A stretch of DNA of 64,000 nt from Clostridiales bacterium (GCA_015055835.1 SVHJ01000002.1:37022-101021), one strand, 5' to 3'. Positions 41,669 through 49,385 are shown, counted from the first letter of the stretch. Notes: a model not told the origin generated them from the letters alone. Program-made: numbers and translations.

Positions 41669-42472
41669 ATGTTATATTTAGTTTCTACGCCTATCGGCAA
41701 CTTAAAAGATATATCTTTACGCGCAATTGAAACGCTAAAGGAAGTTGACTATATTGCTTGTGAAGACACTAGGCACTCTTTAGTTTTACTAAACCATTAC
41801 GATATTAAAAAACCACTACTTTCTTACCACAAATTTAACGAAGAAAAGGCTTCACTTCCTATAATTGAAAAGTTAAAGGAAGGCAAAAATATTGCTTTAA
41901 TTTCAGATGCAGGTATGCCTGTAATTTCTGATCCTGGCAATATTTTAATTAAAAAATTAAAGGAAGAAAATTTAGAATACACAGTTATTCCAGGCGCAAC
42001 GGCATCACTTTCAGCCCTACTTTTAAGTGGACTTTCGGCTGACAAGTTTTGTTTTTTAGGCTTTTTACCTGAAAAGAAAAAAGATAGGTTAGCGTTAAAA
42101 AAATATGCTAACTTAGGGTTGACTTTAATTTTTTATTCAGCGCCACACGACCTAAAAAAAGACTTAACTTCTTTAAAAGAAATTTTTGGGTGTATAATGG
42201 TCGTTGCCGTTAAAGAAATTACAAAACTAAACGAAAAAGTCAATGACTACGACCTATCTAAATTAGATGAATATGACTTTTCTAATATTAAAGGGGAATT
42301 CGTTTTACTTTTAGAAACAAAGGAAGAAAATTCTTTAAATAATTTAACTAAAGAAGAACATTTTAACTATTATTTAGAAAAAGGTTATGATAAAAAAGAG
42401 GCAATAAAATTAGTTGCTAAAGATAGAAACGTTTCTAAAAGTAGTTTATATAAATTAACTATTGAAAAATAA
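41669..42472 (+). CDS. rsmI: 16S rRNA (cytidine-1402-2'-O)-methyltransferase
   Basis: 267 residues. MLYLVSTPIGNLKDIS start, EDTRHS (about 34-39), LISDAGMPVISDPG (about 77-90) and IPGATASLSALLLSG (about 108-122) are RsmI family motifs. ATG 41669 lies one base after the stop of the trmN6-like gene and is preferred over an in-frame TTG at 41657, because the family starts with this MLYLV segment. It is followed by a REP-flanked transposase. Confidence 0.94.
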   Translation: MLYLVSTPIGNLKDISLRAIETLKEVDYIACEDTRHSLVLLNHYDIKKPLLSYHKFNEEKASLPIIEKLKEGKNIALISDAGMPVISDPGNILIKKLKEENLEYTVIPGATASLSALLLSGLSADKFCFLGFLPEKKKDRLALKKYANLGLTLIFYSAPHDLKKDLTSLKEIFGCIMVVAVKEITKLNEKVNDYDLSKLDEYDFSNIKGEFVLLLETKEENSLNNLTKEEHFNYYLEKGYDKKEAIKLVAKDRNVSKSSLYKLTIEK

Positions 42473-42496
42473 AAAGTTAAGGGCAAATATTTTTTT

Positions 42497-42521
42497 GTAG
42501 GAGAGACTACTAGTCGCCCGT
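42497..42521 (+). repeat. REP-like palindrome 1
   Basis: GTAGGAGAGACTACTAGTCG with following CCCGT: an imperfect GTAG-headed palindrome upstream of the transposase, same orientation as REP 2 and REP 4. Confidence 0.6.
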
Positions 42522-42538
42522 ATTTTTTAATAAAATAA

Positions 42539-43054
42539 ATGAAAATAAATAATATCGTAGGGGAGACCAATGGTCTCCCGCAAAGAAAAAAGAATAGATT
42601 ACAAAATTATGATTACAGTTCTTGTGGTGCATATTTTATTACAATATGCACTTTAAATAGACGCAATTATTTTTGGAATAATTTAGAAAAAAACAATAAT
42701 TTAACACAAAACTTTGAATTATCTAAATATGGCAAAATTGTAGATACCGCTATACAAAATATTTCTTTATTTTATCCATCTTTAACTCTTGATAGTTACG
42801 TAATTATGCCAAATCATATACACCTTTTATTATTTATTTGTTCTGATGAAAACGGACGACCAATGGTCGCCCCTACAATATCGAGAGTGATTAATCAATT
42901 AAAAGGAACAATATCCAAACAAATTGGCGTAAGTATTTGGCAAAAATCTTTTTACGATCACGTTATTAGAAATAACCAAGATTATGAAAAGCATTTACAA
43001 TATATTTACGAAAATCCTATGCGTTGGCAATATGACGAATTATACGTAGAATAA
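42539..43054 (+). CDS. REP-associated tyrosine transposase (RAYT, IS200-like)
   Basis: 171 residues. HUH-type Y1 transposase: the HIH motif is at 93-95 (PNHIHLLL) and the likely nucleophile Tyr139 is in SFYDHVIRN. RKKNRLQNYDYSSCGAYFITIC and YIYENPMRW are further family motifs. RAYTs act on REP hairpins rather than on ordinary IS ends. The start codon precedes a REP-like palindrome that encodes residues 7-14, and a second, inverted one encodes about residues 105-112. Flanking REPs are at 42497 and 43119. It inserts between rsmI and the SLOG gene. Length is normal and the gene looks intact. Confidence 0.9.
   Translation: MKINNIVGETNGLPQRKKNRLQNYDYSSCGAYFITICTLNRRNYFWNNLEKNNNLTQNFELSKYGKIVDTAIQNISLFYPSLTLDSYVIMPNHIHLLLFICSDENGRPMVAPTISRVINQLKGTISKQIGVSIWQKSFYDHVIRNNQDYEKHLQYIYENPMRWQYDELYVE
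42557..42580 (+). repeat. REP-like palindrome 2, inside the RAYT N-terminus
   Basis: GTAG head followed by GGGAGACCAATGGTCTCCC, a near-perfect palindrome within codons 7-14 of the transposase. Confidence 0.75.
42853..42876 (-). repeat. REP-like palindrome 3, inverted, inside RAYT
   Basis: On the minus strand it reads GTAG then GGGCGACCATTGGTCGTCC. It is the same element in opposite orientation within the coding sequence. Confidence 0.7.
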
Positions 43055-43118
43055 TAAAACATGTGTTAAATATGTGCTAATTTAAACAAATTTATAAATA
43101 ATAATATAAAATAATATT

Positions 43119-43142
43119 GTAGGGGAGACCAATGGTCTCCTG
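43119..43142 (+). repeat. REP-like palindrome 4, downstream of RAYT
   Basis: GTAG head then GGGAGACCAATGGTCTCC, nearly identical to REP 2 and in the same orientation, 65 bp after the transposase stop. Confidence 0.75.
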
Positions 43143-43151
43143 TTAAAAGAA

Positions 43152-43178
43152 AAAGAGCGATAAATTCGCTCTTTTTTT
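43152..43178 (-). terminator. Terminator of the rsmG-SLOG operon
   Basis: Stem AAAGAGCGA (43152-43160) with TCGCTCTTT (43166-43174), read on the minus strand after the stop at 43177. Confidence 0.75.
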
Positions 43179-43644
43179 AATCTAAAATTACAATTTCTTT
43201 TTCCTTTTTTCTAGCATAATTAACGGTATAATAGGTTCCACCGTTATTTTTAGTTAAATAAGCAACTAATATAGAAGAATTATCAACTAAAAATCTGTTT
43301 CTTTCTTGCATACAACCGGTTATATATTCTTCGTTTAGAACAATAACTTCATCAGCAGAAAAAATCATTTTTTTATATTCTTCTTTTTGCTTTATATTAA
43401 ACGCCCTATCTTGATTTTTACATGGAACTACTGCAACTAACTTAATATGTTTATAACTATTTTTTAACTCTGTTAATAAGTTAAAACATAAAGTGTCAAA
43501 TCCTAAGGCCATACCTATTAAAAAAGTATCATACCCGTTATTAATAAGAGTGTTAAAAATTTCTAATAACCTTTCTTTATCAAAATTTTTAGGTAAAATT
43601 CTATGTCCTGTTACAGCAACACATTTATTTATATTAAAATTCAT
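43177..43644 (-). CDS. SLOG-family (DUF1273/YoqJ-like) protein
   Basis: 155 residues. N-terminal AVTGHRILPKN and the IGMALGFDTLCFNLL segment match SLOG/DUF1273 proteins, a Rossmann-like nucleotide- or ligand-binding fold related to DprA and LOG. The C-terminal half has NNGGTYYTVNYARKK. Some relatives act in phage or nucleotide-signalling contexts; the actual ligand here is unknown. It starts 3 nt after rsmG stops, so the genes are co-transcribed. Confidence 0.8.
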   Translation of the reverse strand: MNFNINKCVAVTGHRILPKNFDKERLLEIFNTLINNGYDTFLIGMALGFDTLCFNLLTELKNSYKHIKLVAVVPCKNQDRAFNIKQKEEYKKMIFSADEVIVLNEEYITGCMQERNRFLVDNSSILVAYLTKNNGGTYYTVNYARKKEKEIVILD

Positions 43645-43647
43645 AAT

Positions 43648-44328
43648 CTATAATGGTTTTTTTCTTTCTTTTCCGTTTCCTCTTGGATAAATATTTAAAG
43701 TTTTTTCTATTTTTTTAACTAAAACTATGCTTCTTTTAGCCTCTTCTAATGAAAATTCTTCTACTTTTTCTATTTTACCACCAAGAATTTTAACTGCTCT
43801 TTTACCGTCGGCAAGTTCTTCTACTACGTCCCCTTTATACGGAATAAAATAGCCTCCAACTTTAACAAAAGGCATACAATATTCAGCCAAAGTATTAAGC
43901 CTTGCAACAGCACGGGCTGAACAATAATCAAATTGTTCCCTAAAATTTTCGTTTTTACCTAAAATTTCAGCCCTGTCATTAACAACTTTTATATTTTTTA
44001 GGTCTAATTCTTTAATAACAGCCTCTAAAAAAGTACATTTTTTTCCAGTTGCTTCAACTAAAGTAACCTCTAAATTATCGTTAAAAATTTTTAGTGGAAT
44101 AGCAGGAAAACCTGCCCCAGAACCTATATCAATAAGTTTACCTTTATTAAAAAATTTAGCCCCAAGTAAACTATCAACAAAGTGTTTAATAATAACTTCA
44201 TTTTTATCAACAATAGCCGTTAGGTTAAATCTTTCGTTATATTCTACTAAAAGTTCATAATACCTATTAAACTTATTAATTTGTTCGTCAGTTAATTGTA
44301 AATTAAATTTATAAAATGCATTTTTCAT
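43648..44328 (-). CDS. rsmG: 16S rRNA (guanine-527-N7)-methyltransferase
   Basis: 226 residues. LLVEYNERFNLTAI (about 26-39) and the SAM site LIDIGSGAGFPAIPLKI are RsmG signatures, as is the SARAVARLNTLAEYC segment. ATG 44328 is chosen although the frame stays open to 44448: the upstream part encodes an unusual Leu/Lys stretch not found in the family, and a TATAAT lies exactly 6 nt before this ATG. There is no Shine-Dalgarno sequence, so it may be leaderless. It is divergent from dnaN. Confidence 0.9.
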   Translation of the reverse strand: MKNAFYKFNLQLTDEQINKFNRYYELLVEYNERFNLTAIVDKNEVIIKHFVDSLLGAKFFNKGKLIDIGSGAGFPAIPLKIFNDNLEVTLVEATGKKCTFLEAVIKELDLKNIKVVNDRAEILGKNENFREQFDYCSARAVARLNTLAEYCMPFVKVGGYFIPYKGDVVEELADGKRAVKILGGKIEKVEEFSLEEAKRSIVLVKKIEKTLNIYPRGNGKERKKPL

Positions 44329-44334
44329 AAAAAA

Positions 44335-44340
44335 ATTATA
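44335..44340 (-). promoter_or_regulatory. -10 element directly before rsmG
   Basis: Minus-strand TATAAT with a TGT extension ends 6 nt before the rsmG ATG, which suggests a leaderless transcript. A second TGGTAAAAT lies further upstream on the same strand. Confidence 0.5.
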
Positions 44341-44448
44341 ACACAATAATAAAAATTTTACCATCTTTTTATATGTTTTTTTTTTATTTATTAACTTTAA
44401 AAAACTTTTACTAACGTTTAATAAATATTTATTTAACAAAGTTATCAA

Positions 44449-44595
44449 GAAAGTTTTATTATTAAAATACTGATAAAATATATGCTTTCAACAATTTCAC
44501 AAACATAATAATAATACCGATAATATTTAAATTTAAATAAAAAATAATCTTCTTATCGAAAACAAAAAAAGTTTTGTAAAAAAATACGATAAGGA
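44449..44595. other. AT-rich gap between rsmG and dnaN with TTATC motifs
   Basis: No gene. Several TTATC cores on both strands and a spaced inverted repeat CTTATCG (44552-44558) with CGATAAG (44587-44593) are present. This could be an origin remnant or a regulatory region. No match to a full DnaA box was seen. Confidence 0.35.
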
Positions 44596-44624
44596 TTGAT
44601 TTTTTAACCTATTTAATATATAAT
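44596..44624 (+). promoter_or_regulatory. Promoter of dnaN
   Basis: TTGATT (44596-44601), 17 bp, TATAAT (44619-44624), 36 nt upstream of the dnaN ATG. Confidence 0.75.
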
Positions 44625-44660
44625 ATTAAATAGAATGTTAATATTTTTAAGGTAAGAGTT

Positions 44661-45758
44661 ATGAAAGTTATTTTAGATGGTTTAGATTTAGCAGATGCAG
44701 TGTTAAAGGTTAGTAAGGCTTTAAGTTTAAAGGTTAATAATCAAATTTTAGAAGGTATTAAGTTAACTGCAAAAGGGGACAGTTTAATTTTATTTGCTAC
44801 CGACACAGAACTTACTATTGAAAGAAAGATTGACGCCAACGTTTTAGAAGAAGGCGAAACGGTTGTAACTGGTAGATATTTTGTTGATTTTATTAAAAAG
44901 TTAGAAAAAGAACATATTGAACTTTCTCATTTTGACGGGGAAGAATTAAAGATAAAATATTTAGATTCTGAAACTGCAATGCAAGTTTTCTCTGTAAACG
45001 ATTATCCAAACGTTAATAGAGAAATTTATGAAAACTATTTTGATATTTCAGTTAACGATTTTAAAGAGGTTATTGATAAAACGGTTTTTGCTTGCGCAAC
45101 TGACGATACTAGACCAATTTTAAAAGGTTGTTTATTCCAAATTGAAGACAACGTACTTACTTCAGTTGGTCTTGACGGTTATAGAATGGCAATCTGTAAA
45201 AAAGAAGTATCTTCAAACGGCAACTTTAAAGCAATTATTCCATCAAGAACTTTACTTGAAATAACAAGACTTCTTGAAAAGGAAGAAAACTTAAAAATTA
45301 TTATTCAAAAGAACTACTTAATGGTAGAAACAGTAAATACTACTTTAATTTCAAGATTAATTGAAGGGGAATTTGTTAAGTATAACCAAATTATACCTGT
45401 AAAATTCTTATCAAAAGTTACAGTTAATAGAGAAATGCTTTTAAATAGTATTGAAAGAGCGTCAGTTATCGTAAAAACTGATAGAATAAATATCGTTAAG
45501 TTAGATATTAAAGAAAATTATATAAACGTTACTTCAAAGTCAGAAATAGGTATGGTTAACGAAAACGTTCCAATAACCTTAGAAAATAAGGACATTTTAA
45601 TTGCATTTAACAGTAAATATTTATTAGAATACTTAAAAATTATAAATGATGAATTTATTAACATTTATTTAAATTCTTCAATAGAATCTGCCGTTATTAA
45701 AGGCACAACTAATGAAAATGACCTATATTTACTATTACCTGTAAGAATAAACGGTTAA
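44661..45758 (+). CDS. dnaN: DNA polymerase III beta sliding clamp
   Basis: 365 residues, three clamp domains. The DTRPILKGCLF segment (about 149-159), the GLDGYRMAICK strand and the C-terminal LLPVRING are typical. It has its own promoter. Unusually, dnaA is not upstream: the neighbour is rsmG on the opposite strand. Downstream, rpmH follows in the same direction. Confidence 0.96.
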   Translation: MKVILDGLDLADAVLKVSKALSLKVNNQILEGIKLTAKGDSLILFATDTELTIERKIDANVLEEGETVVTGRYFVDFIKKLEKEHIELSHFDGEELKIKYLDSETAMQVFSVNDYPNVNREIYENYFDISVNDFKEVIDKTVFACATDDTRPILKGCLFQIEDNVLTSVGLDGYRMAICKKEVSSNGNFKAIIPSRTLLEITRLLEKEENLKIIIQKNYLMVETVNTTLISRLIEGEFVKYNQIIPVKFLSKVTVNREMLLNSIERASVIVKTDRINIVKLDIKENYINVTSKSEIGMVNENVPITLENKDILIAFNSKYLLEYLKIINDEFINIYLNSSIESAVIKGTTNENDLYLLLPVRING

Positions 45759-45763
45759 TTTAA

Positions 45764-45792
45764 TTGACAAAAGTTAATAAAATAATTAAAAT
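45764..45792 (+). promoter_or_regulatory. Promoter of rpmH-rnpA
   Basis: TTGACA (45764-45769), 17 bp, TAAAAT (45787-45792), immediately after dnaN. Confidence 0.8.
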
Positions 45793-45845
45793 AGAAAGGC
45801 AATTGAAAAAAATAAAAAAACATTTATATAAAGGAAGGAAGAAAA

Positions 45846-45980
45846 ATGAAAAGAACTTATCAACCTAAAAAGAGACAAACAAGCAAAGTTCACGGTTTTA
45901 GAAAGAGAATGAAAACTAAGTCAGGTAGAAACGTTTTAAAGAGAAGACGTAACAAGGGTCGTCATAAGTTATCTGCTTAA
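45846..45980 (+). CDS. rpmH: 50S ribosomal protein L34
   Basis: 44 residues, very basic. [11 protein letters not shown] start, then [18 protein letters not shown] and the [12 protein letters not shown] end, a full-length L34. The Shine-Dalgarno sequence AAGGAAGG is clear. Followed by rnpA after 16 bp in the universal rpmH-rnpA order. Confidence 0.97.
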   Translation: MKRTYQPKKRQTSKVHGFRKRMKTKSGRNVLKRRRNKGRHKLSA

Positions 45981-45996
45981 TAAAGGTAAAAAACTT

Positions 45997-46314
45997 TTGG
46001 ATATAAGATTAAAAAAAACTAAAGATTTTGATTTAGTTTTTAGAAAAGGAAAAAAACTTTATTCTAACAGTTTAACTTTAGTATACTTAAAAAGTGAAGA
46101 ATTAAAGGTTGGTTTTGCCGTGGGTAAAAAACACGGCAAAGCTGTCAAAAGAAACAAAATAAAAAGATTACTTAGAGAATCGTTTAGAAGTTTATTGCCT
46201 AAATTAAAGCAAAACTTCTTTTTTGTTTTTTTACCAAAAGTTAGAGATGACTATACTTTAGACACTTTTAAAAGGGATATGGAATATTTACTAAAAAAGG
46301 CTAGTAATGATTAG
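45997..46314 (+). CDS. rnpA: Ribonuclease P protein component
   Basis: 105 residues. The RNR-type motif is seen as GKAVKRNKIKRLLRESFR (about 48-65), the RNA-contacting helix. It assists RNase P RNA in maturing tRNA 5' ends. TTG start. It overlaps yidD by 8 bp. Confidence 0.93.
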   Translation: MDIRLKKTKDFDLVFRKGKKLYSNSLTLVYLKSEELKVGFAVGKKHGKAVKRNKIKRLLRESFRSLLPKLKQNFFFVFLPKVRDDYTLDTFKRDMEYLLKKASND

Positions 46315-46549
46315 AAAGATTTTAGTTTTACCTATAAAATTTTATCAAAAATATATTTCAAAATACTTAAAAAGTAATTGCCCTTATACTCCCACGTGTT
46401 CACAATATACTTTAGAGGCAATCTTAAAACACGGTTTTTTTAAAGGTTGCGCTTTAGGTTTTTGGCGAATTTTAAGATGCAATCCGTTCACAAAAGGCGG
46501 ATTTGACAAAGTTCCTGATAAAAAAAGTCAGATTAAATGGTTAATTTAG
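46307..46549 (+). CDS. yidD: Membrane protein insertion efficiency factor YidD
   Basis: 80 residues. The family motif NCPYTPTCSQYTLEAILKHG (about 24-43) and WRILRCNPFTKGGFDKVP are complete. YidD is a small amphipathic membrane-associated protein that helps YidC. It overlaps rnpA by 8 bp and precedes yidC by 4 bp. Confidence 0.95.
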   Translation: MIRKILVLPIKFYQKYISKYLKSNCPYTPTCSQYTLEAILKHGFFKGCALGFWRILRCNPFTKGGFDKVPDKKSQIKWLI

Positions 46550-46553
46550 AATT

Positions 46554-47954
46554 ATGAGTTTAAATTTATTTAATGAACTTCCATTAATTATAACCGGTTA
46601 TACTATGCCAACTATCGGCTGGCTTGGTAAATTTATCGGTTGGATAATAACAGCGTTCGGATCTATCGGTGTTGGTATTATAGTTTTTACAATTTTGTTA
46701 AAACTTGCAACTTTTCCATTAGATTTTATTTCTCGTTCAAAAATGAGAAAGAACTCTTTAAAAATGGAACAAATGCGTCCACAACTTGAAAAGTTACAAA
46801 AACAATATGCTAACGATAAGGCACTTTATCAACAAAAAATGGCTGCTCTTTATAAAAAAGAAGGCTATTCAATGTTCGGTGCTTGCCTACCTACCATAAT
46901 TACTTTAGTTATATTTATCGTAGTGCTTTCTGGTTTCCAAAACTACTCAAGATTTCAAAATAAAGAATATTTGTATCATATGAGTCAATCTTTCGACGCA
47001 GTTGTTTACGACGGTGTTACTACTGACGGCGAATATTTAAGAATGGAAGATGGCAAACTAGTTATTGACTACAACGATTTATATGAAATTTATAACGGTA
47101 CTAAAACTAGTGATAAAATTGTAAAAAACGACGATACTTTAACTATTAAAGCAAGTGATATTGAAAATATTTTTGTTAAGTATGAAGATAATTTAATTAC
47201 TTACTCTTCAAATAACGGTTACGTTGTAGTTAAACAAACTATCGGTGCTGACGGCAAAATTTCAGAAGTGTTAACTTATTTTGCTAACGAAAACAACTTA
47301 AAAAATACAGATTTAACGGTTGAAATTGAAGGTAAAAAATATTCTTTTGTTGAATATAAAGCCTTAAATGCTGAAAATACTGCTGAAAAGTTTATTGAAT
47401 TAGTTGGTCAAGAAGAAAGTGCAAAAACTTTCAAAGAAGAAAACCAAGGTTTTATTTGGGTTAAAAACATTTGGCAACCAGATAGCGCAATGTCACACCC
47501 TGTTTCAAAAGACTATGCTGAATTTAATAAATTATACGGCGATAAAAAAGACTCAGGTCAAAACTTTACTGAAAGTTATACTTTATTAACTGCAAAATTA
47601 GATGCTGAAAAAGGTCAAGCAAACGGATATTTTATTTTAGTTGTGCTTAACGTCTTTACAGCGTGGTTATTACAATTTATTTCTGGTAGAGCGCAAAAAG
47701 CGCAAATGGAATTACAAAGTGTTGACGGACAAGGCAAAAGTACACAAAAGATGATGATGTGGATGATGCCTTTAATGATGGGTTTCTTCGCTATCTATTA
47801 CACGGCGGCTTTCTCATTATATATCGTAATAAGTTCGCTTTACAGCATAGTGTCAACATTATTTATCAATAAATTAGTAGATATTAAGTTTGCTAAGGAC
47901 GTTAAAAAACAAGAAATTAGCAAAGATAAAAGATATAGAAAACAAGGAGAATAA
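46554..47954 (+). CDS. yidC: YidC/Oxa1 membrane insertase with large extracytoplasmic insert
   Basis: 466 residues. Conserved helices: GVGIIVFTILLKLATFPLD (about 39-57), the cytosolic QMRPQLEKLQKQYANDK hairpin, GACLPTIITLVIFIVVLSGF (about 109-128), and the C-terminal helices around 360-378 and 400-430. Between about 135 and 298 there is an added hydrophilic domain of about 160 residues just before the GFIWVKNIW segment, where Gram-positive YidC proteins normally have a short loop. No lipobox is seen. It inserts proteins into the membrane with YidD and SRP/Sec. Confidence 0.93.
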   Translation: MSLNLFNELPLIITGYTMPTIGWLGKFIGWIITAFGSIGVGIIVFTILLKLATFPLDFISRSKMRKNSLKMEQMRPQLEKLQKQYANDKALYQQKMAALYKKEGYSMFGACLPTIITLVIFIVVLSGFQNYSRFQNKEYLYHMSQSFDAVVYDGVTTDGEYLRMEDGKLVIDYNDLYEIYNGTKTSDKIVKNDDTLTIKASDIENIFVKYEDNLITYSSNNGYVVVKQTIGADGKISEVLTYFANENNLKNTDLTVEIEGKKYSFVEYKALNAENTAEKFIELVGQEESAKTFKEENQGFIWVKNIWQPDSAMSHPVSKDYAEFNKLYGDKKDSGQNFTESYTLLTAKLDAEKGQANGYFILVVLNVFTAWLLQFISGRAQKAQMELQSVDGQGKSTQKMMMWMMPLMMGFFAIYYTAAFSLYIVISSLYSIVSTLFINKLVDIKFAKDVKKQEISKDKRYRKQGE

Positions 47955-47955
47955 A

Positions 47956-48705
47956 ATGGAATTTACAGGGAAAACTGTTGAGGAAGCAGTTAACGCCGGG
48001 CTTGAAACTTTAAAAATAGCTAAAGAAGATGCTATTATAACTACTATCGAAGAACCTGTTAAAGGCTTATTTGGTAAAATTAAAACCTTGGCAAGAGTGG
48101 AAATATCAAAAAAATTAACAGACGGGGAAAGAGCCGTTAAATTTTTAGAAGGCGTTTTTGATAAATTAGAACTAGAAGCAAAAGCAGTTTTAGTTGAAGA
48201 AGGCGAAAAAATTATAATTAACGTTATAACTACTAATTCAGCAACAATTATCGGTTACAGAGGGGAAATTTTAGATTCTCTTCAAAACCTAGCAAGCGCA
48301 GTTGCAAACACTGGTAAAAGAGATTATATTAGGGTTGTCGTTGACTGTGAAAACTATAGACAAAAAAGGGAAGAAACTTTAATAGCCCTTGCTCATAAGT
48401 TAGAAAAAAAGGCTACCGAACAAGGCAGAAATTTTTCTTTAGAAGCAATGAGTTCTTACGAAAGAAGAGTTATTCACTCAGCCCTTGCTGATAGCCAAAC
48501 GGTTACAACAATGTCTGAAGGTAAAGAACCAAATAGATTTGTAGTAATCGTTCCTAATGAAAAGAAAGAAAGAAAACCTTATGCTAAAAAAGGTTTTGGC
48601 GACAAAAAGTATGGCGCTAAACCAAAAAAGAGTGGTTTTTCTGAAGAAATTAGAAAAAAACCATCAGGCTTTGGAACTTTTTTAGGAAACAGTTTAAAAG
48701 ACTAA
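47956..48705 (+). CDS. jag: Jag/KhpB RNA-binding protein
   Basis: 249 residues. Jag-N domain (about 1-50; VEEAVNAGLETL), a KH domain with IIGYRGEILDSLQNLA (about 95-110) and an R3H domain (MSSYERRVIHSAL). A basic Lys/Gly-rich tail follows. It is the RNA-binding partner of KhpA linked to cell division and envelope control. ATG 47956 has GGAG upstream and lies one base after the yidC stop. Confidence 0.92.
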   Translation: MEFTGKTVEEAVNAGLETLKIAKEDAIITTIEEPVKGLFGKIKTLARVEISKKLTDGERAVKFLEGVFDKLELEAKAVLVEEGEKIIINVITTNSATIIGYRGEILDSLQNLASAVANTGKRDYIRVVVDCENYRQKREETLIALAHKLEKKATEQGRNFSLEAMSSYERRVIHSALADSQTVTTMSEGKEPNRFVVIVPNEKKERKPYAKKGFGDKKYGAKPKKSGFSEEIRKKPSGFGTFLGNSLKD

Positions 48706-48720
48706 TTAAAGTAAAAATTA

Positions 48721-48746
48721 ACCACGGAGATTTCCGTGGTTTTTTA
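48721..48746 (+). terminator. Terminator after jag
   Basis: Stem ACCACGGA (48721-48728) with TCCGTGGT (48733-48740), followed by T-run. Confidence 0.85.
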
Positions 48747-48803
48747 TTTATATTATATATAATGTATATAAAAATAAAAAAAGAGCAAAAAAACTTTGCT
48801 CTT

Positions 48804-49007
48804 TTAATCTTCTAAACCCATTAGATAATCTATTGAAACACCAAAAAATTTTGCAAGTATAACTAATTGACTACCCTTTATTTCTGCTTGTGCGTTTTCC
48901 CACCTGCAAATAGAAGAATGTCCTATTTTAGTTTCTTTTGCTAATTGATGTATAGAAAGGTTTCTTTCTAATCTTAATTCTTTTAATCTTTCTGCAAATA
49001 TCTTCAT
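48804..49007 (-). CDS. XRE-family repressor (single HTH)
   Basis: 67 residues, essentially one Cro/C1 HTH domain: LKELRLERNLSIHQLAKETKIGHSSICRWENAQAE, then LVILAKFFGVSIDYLMGLED. Such short XRE proteins are typical repressors of small mobile or accessory modules. It is divergent from another HTH gene across a region with three copies of an ATCCC-N6-GGGAT operator, which it or its neighbour probably binds. Confidence 0.88.
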   Translation of the reverse strand: MKIFAERLKELRLERNLSIHQLAKETKIGHSSICRWENAQAEIKGSQLVILAKFFGVSIDYLMGLED

Positions 49008-49018
49008 AATTACATAAT

Positions 49019-49034
49019 ATCCCTTTATAGGGAT
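49019..49034. promoter_or_regulatory. Operator O1 (ATCCC-N6-GGGAT)
   Basis: ATCCCTTTATAGGGAT, a perfect palindrome, 12 bp upstream of the minus-strand XRE start. Confidence 0.75.
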
Positions 49035-49040
49035 TTTGTC

Positions 49041-49070
49041 TTGACAATCCCGTATATGGGATGATATAAT
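49041..49070 (+). promoter_or_regulatory. Promoter of the plus-strand HTH gene containing operator O2
   Basis: TTGACA (49041-49046), 18 bp, TATAAT (49065-49070) with TGA extension. Operator O2, ATCCCGTATATGGGAT (49047-49062), fills the spacer between -35 and -10. Confidence 0.8.
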
Positions 49071-49072
49071 TT

Positions 49073-49088
49073 ATCCCGTAAAAGGGAG
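49073..49088. promoter_or_regulatory. Operator O3 overlapping the Shine-Dalgarno sequence
   Basis: ATCCCGTAAAAGGGAG. Its right arm AAGGGAG is also the Shine-Dalgarno sequence of the gene at 49096. Confidence 0.7.
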
Positions 49089-49095
49089 GGTTGTT

Positions 49096-49296
49096 ATGAA
49101 AGAAAAATTTAACGTAAAAATAATAAAAGATTATTTAGAACAAAAGGGAATATGCAAAACAAATTTTTGTAAAAAGTGTCATATGTCAGTTACTAGTTAT
49201 AACAAAATATTAGAAAACAATCATAGTATAAGTTGCGTTGTTTTATTTAAAATTGCAAGAGAATTAAAAGTCGGTATAGTTGATTTATTTGAATAA
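49096..49296 (+). CDS. Small HTH protein (XRE-like) opposite the repressor
   Basis: 66 residues. Sequence VKIIKDYLEQKGICKTNFCKKCHMSVTSYNKILENN, then VVLFKIARELKVGIVDLFE fits a Cro/C1-type HTH. It carries three Cys in the recognition-helix region (C20, C25, C28), which is unusual. AGGGAGG precedes the ATG. Together with the divergent XRE gene it forms a two-regulator switch. Confidence 0.75.
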   Translation: MKEKFNVKIIKDYLEQKGICKTNFCKKCHMSVTSYNKILENNHSISCVVLFKIARELKVGIVDLFE

Positions 49297-49357
49297 TTAA
49301 AAAAAGAGAAGTAAAAAGCGCTGTTCCATTAGGGATTAAATTAAATATTTTAGAAAG

Positions 49358-49385
49358 CTCGACTTATAAAAAGTCGAGTTTTCTT
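49358..49385 (+). terminator. Terminator after the HTH gene
   Basis: Stem CTCGACTT (49358-49365) with AAGTCGAG (49371-49378), then TTTTCTTTT. Confidence 0.8.
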
